The position numbers and the translations under genes are program-made. Under the pieces are notes generated by a model. That model was not told where the DNA came from, ran no database searches, and was given only the letters and a program-made list of their open reading frames with translations. A DNA stretch of 8,859 nucleotides from JAGOTP01 sp964359565. Lineage in GTDB: Bacteria > Patescibacteriota > Patescibacteriia > 2-12-FULL-60-25. Positions 6,134-8,859 of the stretch are shown here, one piece after another (the stretch's first letter is position 1; every line of letters begins with the position of its first letter). The stretch is taken from the NCBI GenBank assembly GCA_964359565.1, contig CAYHTN010000051.1, forward strand, positions 1-8,859. Direction: 5' to 3'.

Positions 6134-6586
6134 ATGCGCCGCCTTCATTTGATTGCCCACAACATTCGTTCTTGCGAGAATATTGGTGCCCTCTTTCGCA
6201 CCGCGGATTCTTTAGGAATCGCCAAAATCTGGATTACGGGCTATACCCCGGCTCCTCCTGACCCGAAAATCCACAAAGTCGCCCTCGGAGCAGAAAATAT
6301 TGTTCCGTTTACAACCTCTCCCTCCATCGAAGAAGCGCTCAAAGCGCTTAAAAAAGCTCAAATCCCCGTATATGGTCTGGAACTGACCAAAGACGCGGTC
6401 GAACTTCGAGACTTTTCTGCGCCTCGCGAACTCGCGCTCCTGCTTGGAACAGAAACAACGGGTATCCCTCCTTCTCTTCTTGAACACTGCGATGGGACCA
6501 TTCAGATCACTCAGCATGGCGTGAAAGAATCCTTGAACGTGACGATTGCGACCTCCATCGCCTCCTGGTGGATTTTGAACCAATGA
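6134..6586 (+). CDS. TrmH/SpoU-family RNA 2'-O-ribose methyltransferase
   Basis: SpoU-class enzymes use S-adenosylmethionine in a knotted fold to methylate ribose 2'-OH in tRNA or rRNA. All three family motifs are seen in this 150-residue protein: motif 1 NIRSCENIGALFRTADSLGI (10-29, with Asn16 and Arg22), motif 2 LLLGTETTGIP (102-112) and motif 3 IQITQHGVKESLNVTIA (123-139, with the SLNV knot segment). It lacks an N-terminal substrate-binding domain, so it is a minimal catalytic form as in TrmL and many short TrmH-like proteins. Motif 3 reads ITQHG where I-P-M-x-G is usual. The ATG at 6134 is chosen because the family begins a few residues before motif 1; an ATG at 6098 would add 12 atypical residues and intrude on the putative promoter. 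It is the first gene of a run with the uracil methyltransferase and era. The exact RNA target is unknown. Confidence 0.9.
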   Translation: MRRLHLIAHNIRSCENIGALFRTADSLGIAKIWITGYTPAPPDPKIHKVALGAENIVPFTTSPSIEEALKALKKAQIPVYGLELTKDAVELRDFSAPRELALLLGTETTGIPPSLLEHCDGTIQITQHGVKESLNVTIATSIASWWILNQ

Positions 6587-6628
6587 GGGCTTGTTCCAAC
6601 CCCCATTCTCGGCTACGCTTCGGGCGAT

Positions 6629-7978
6629 ATGAAATTTGGTGATCAGTTGCAAGGCACCATCACGGAACTTGACGAAAAAGGACGTGGGGTCTTTTTATAT
6701 GCCTTGCCTCACGATCCCGGTGAAACACGACGCGTGCTTGTTCCGTTTACAGCGATTGGCGATACCATCGAGGCAACATTTACCAAACGAGATCAGGGCA
6801 ACTGGATCGCCAAGCTGGATCAGATCCTGGCTCCAGCAGCAGATCGCGTGGCAACACCCTGTCCTCATGCAGGGGTTTGCGGCGGCTGTCTCTGGCAACA
6901 TCTTTCGTACGATGCCCAACGCGCACTCAAAAAAGAACGTATTACCCGCGCCTTTCAGGCTGGTGGCTTTCCAATTTTACTCGAGGAGGTGACTCCTTCC
7001 CCTGAGATATTTTATTATCGCAACCGGATGGACTACGTCTTTGGCTGGCAAGGCGAACTTGGTCTAAAAGAATATGGTTCGTGGAGTCATTATCTCAACA
7101 CGACCGACTGTATGCTCTTGGACGAAGAAACGCCCAAGATCTTAGAGATCTTCCGTGCTTTCGTCGCAACATACAAAATCGCTCCTTGGGATGCGAAAAA
7201 ACAAACCGGCCAGGCACGCTATGTCGTCATCCGACGGAGCTGCTTCACCAATGAACGCATGATCTTATTTGTGGTCAAAGATCTTACCGCCATCACCTCC
7301 ATGATGCGCGAAGAACTTGGACGCAGGCTGAGCCTTCTCGGCACGAGTATCCTCATCGGTGAGAATCCGGAAATTACCGATCTCTCGTATGTAAAAACAT
7401 ACGAGGTCATTCACGGAAATGCGATTTTGCAAGAAGAAATCAATGGACTGCGTTATCGCATTCATCCGAATTCGTTTTTTCAGACGAATAGCTTCATGGC
7501 AGGAACGCTCCAACAACGGGTCATGGATCAGCTCGGGTCTCTGGAAGGAAAGACCGTACTTGATCTCTACTGCGGCTTAGGCTTCTTTGGGATTGCCTGT
7601 GCAGCCAAAGGAGCAACCGTGGCAGGACATGAATTAGATGCAGCCGCCATTGAACTCGCAAAAGAAAATGCCGTCCTCAATGGCGTTGGCGATCGTATCC
7701 GCTTTTCTGCCGGAGCAGTCGAAACGTATGCCTGGGAAATTGATAAACCGGATCTCGTGATCGTTGATCCACCACGCTCAGGACTTCATCCCAAGGCGCT
7801 CGAGATCTTGATGGAAAAAGCGCCGCCCGTCATCGTTTATGTCTCGTGTAACTACCCCCGTCTTATGCATGAATTAAAAATGCTTCAGACAAAATACCGC
7901 CTTGAAACGATTCAAGCACTCGATCTATTCCCTCATACGCCTCACGTCGAGGTGCTCGTAAAACTTGTTCGTACATAG
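6629..7978 (+). CDS. rlmD: RlmD/TrmA-family RNA uracil-C5 methyltransferase with Fe-S cysteines
   Basis: This enzyme family makes 5-methyluridine in rRNA (U1939 or U747) or tRNA (U54) using S-adenosylmethionine. The 449-residue protein begins with a TRAM-like RNA-binding domain (about 1-70). It then has the [4Fe-4S] ligand set C78-x5-C84-x2-C87 (CPHAGVCGGC) plus C161, a central domain, and a Rossmann methyltransferase domain with LDLYCGLGFFG (311-321) and DPPRSG (380-385). The catalytic nucleophile is Cys407 in VSCNYP, and FPHTPHVEVL (434-443) holds the likely general base Glu441. The Fe-S set favours RlmD-like over TrmA, but specificity within the family is hard to call. The usual SCNP is SCNY here, with the proline one place later. 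The gene starts 42 bases after the TrmH-family stop with an in-frame stop between; no ribosome-binding site is clear. Probably co-transcribed with era. Confidence 0.9.
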   Translation: MKFGDQLQGTITELDEKGRGVFLYALPHDPGETRRVLVPFTAIGDTIEATFTKRDQGNWIAKLDQILAPAADRVATPCPHAGVCGGCLWQHLSYDAQRALKKERITRAFQAGGFPILLEEVTPSPEIFYYRNRMDYVFGWQGELGLKEYGSWSHYLNTTDCMLLDEETPKILEIFRAFVATYKIAPWDAKKQTGQARYVVIRRSCFTNERMILFVVKDLTAITSMMREELGRRLSLLGTSILIGENPEITDLSYVKTYEVIHGNAILQEEINGLRYRIHPNSFFQTNSFMAGTLQQRVMDQLGSLEGKTVLDLYCGLGFFGIACAAKGATVAGHELDAAAIELAKENAVLNGVGDRIRFSAGAVETYAWEIDKPDLVIVDPPRSGLHPKALEILMEKAPPVIVYVSCNYPRLMHELKMLQTKYRLETIQALDLFPHTPHVEVLVKLVRT

Positions 7979-7991
7979 TACTCTACCCTAC

Positions 7992-8859
7992 ATGTCTGCT
8001 TCTAAAAAAACCGGGTTCGTTGTCCTCGCTGGGCGCTCTAATGTCGGCAAATCAACGCTTCTCAATGCCCTTGTCGGCACCAAAGTCGCTATTACCACTC
8101 CTAAACCACAGACCACTCGACATCCGATCCGTGGCATTTTAAGTGATCCCCGCGGACAAATTGTATTCGTTGATACCCCTGGATTTTTCTTAGGAAAACG
8201 AGATCCGGTCTCAACCCGTTTAAACCAGCTCGTCAAAGAACAGCTGGACGGCATCGAGGCAATTCTTTACGTCGTTGATCCAACCCGAAACTTTGGCGAA
8301 GAAGAAGAGGCGATTCAAAAGCTTCTCAAACAGCTTCCTATCCCCCTCTTTGTCGTCATTAATAAAAGCGATCTTCCGCTTCCAGAACAGACCGCACTGA
8401 AAGCCGCACGCGAGATCATGGTCGGACAACGCGAGATCATCGAAGTCTCAGCGCGTACCGGCAAAAATCTTCCTCAACTGGTCAACGCCATTTTTTCCGT
8501 GCTACCCGAAGGCGAAGCCTTCTACCCTGATCAACAGCTGACAGATGTAGGCAATAAAGAATGGTTAGAAGAGTTAGTTCGTGAAAAAGTCTTCATGCAT
8601 CTCGATCAAGAACTTCCATATACGATTAAAGTAGAAGTCATGAGCGATTCCATGCGCAAAGAATTACGAGCGATCGAAGCAACCGTTTGGACAACCGAGG
8701 ATCGGTATAAAGGTATGATTATTGGCGCCAAAGGCCAGATGCTGAAACAAATCGGTATGGAAGTACGCCGTGAACTTGAACTCGTGACGGGTCAGAAAGT
8801 GTTCTTACGCCTTGAAGTCGCCGTCGACGGTTCGTTTCGTCCCGTGGATCGAAGGGTGA
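7992..8859 (+). CDS. era: GTPase Era, 3' end outside window
   Basis: Era binds the 3' end of 16S rRNA and acts in 30S subunit maturation, at the membrane and in the cytosol. The 289 visible codons hold a complete G domain: GRSNVGKST (14-22), KPQTTRH (38-44, switch I), DTPG (61-64), NKSD (124-127) and SARTG (153-157). The Era linker follows (PDQQLTD at 179-185, LVREKVF at 195-201, ELPYTIKVEV at 207-216). A type II KH RNA-binding domain has the loop IIGAKGQMLKQIG (243-255). Era proteins are about 300 residues, so only about a dozen residues are likely missing. No stop codon is reached in frame; the TGA at the very end is out of frame. The P-loop has Ser16 where most Era proteins have Pro. The ATG lies 13 bases after the preceding stop, without a Shine-Dalgarno site. 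It clusters with two RNA methyltransferases. Confidence 0.97.
   Translation, partial: MSASKKTGFVVLAGRSNVGKSTLLNALVGTKVAITTPKPQTTRHPIRGILSDPRGQIVFVDTPGFFLGKRDPVSTRLNQLVKEQLDGIEAILYVVDPTRNFGEEEEAIQKLLKQLPIPLFVVINKSDLPLPEQTALKAAREIMVGQREIIEVSARTGKNLPQLVNAIFSVLPEGEAFYPDQQLTDVGNKEWLEELVREKVFMHLDQELPYTIKVEVMSDSMRKELRAIEATVWTTEDRYKGMIIGAKGQMLKQIGMEVRRELELVTGQKVFLRLEVAVDGSFRPVDRRV

Noticed and set aside
6052..6135. Upstream extension of the glycosyltransferase to the ATG at 6135
   Set aside because: The added 28 residues precede the canonical first strand of GT2 enzymes and overlap the divergent gene's start; ATG at 6051 fits the family.
1..8859. CRISPR array, tRNA or rRNA genes, integrase, toxin-antitoxin pair or defence cassette
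   Set aside because: Coding sequence accounts for almost all of the window, no gap exceeds about 130 bases, and none of the frames or gaps shows the relevant repeats or motifs.

Overview
The window carries seven confidently recognisable protein genes, one unidentified gene and one very small putative gene, on a chromosome of roughly balanced base composition with tight spacing. There are no rRNA or tRNA genes, CRISPR arrays, transposase genes or phage genes that I can see. TGA is used as a stop (the TrmH-family gene ends in it) and all genes read through under the standard bacterial code, which argues against the lineages that read TGA as glycine. The compact genes, the short TrmH-family methyltransferase, the GRSNVGKST form of the Era P-loop and the near absence of Shine-Dalgarno sites resemble Patescibacteria/CPR genomes (Parcubacteria-like). 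That assignment is inference from resemblance and not proven here.

Left block, minus strand (1-2818): recJ (its 3' part is outside the window), a 63-bp GATC-rich inverted-repeat element, a putative 32-residue single-helix membrane protein, and lepA (elongation factor 4). Middle (2838-3374): a plus-strand gene of unknown function, divergent from lepA and convergent with the next block, followed by a strong bidirectional terminator at 3327-3362. Centre, minus strand (3375-6051): a three-gene run of a family-2 glycosyltransferase, a Rieske-type ferredoxin whose start overlaps the glycosyltransferase stop, and murJ (lipid II flippase). Right block, plus strand (6134-8859): a TrmH/SpoU-family RNA methyltransferase, an RlmD/TrmA-type uracil-C5 methyltransferase with an Fe-S cysteine set, and era, which runs off the end of the window.

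Functionally the window combines DNA repair (RecJ), translation and ribosome maturation (LepA, two RNA methyltransferases, Era) and cell-envelope synthesis (MurJ, glycosyltransferase). The right block is a coherent rRNA/tRNA modification and ribosome-assembly operon. The Rieske ferredoxin is the odd member because no oxygenase or respiratory partner is visible. I do not see a clear new multi-gene system. The points most worth a second look are the 63-bp palindromic element, the Rieske protein inside an envelope operon, the tiny membrane protein after lepA, and the hints of leaderless starts.
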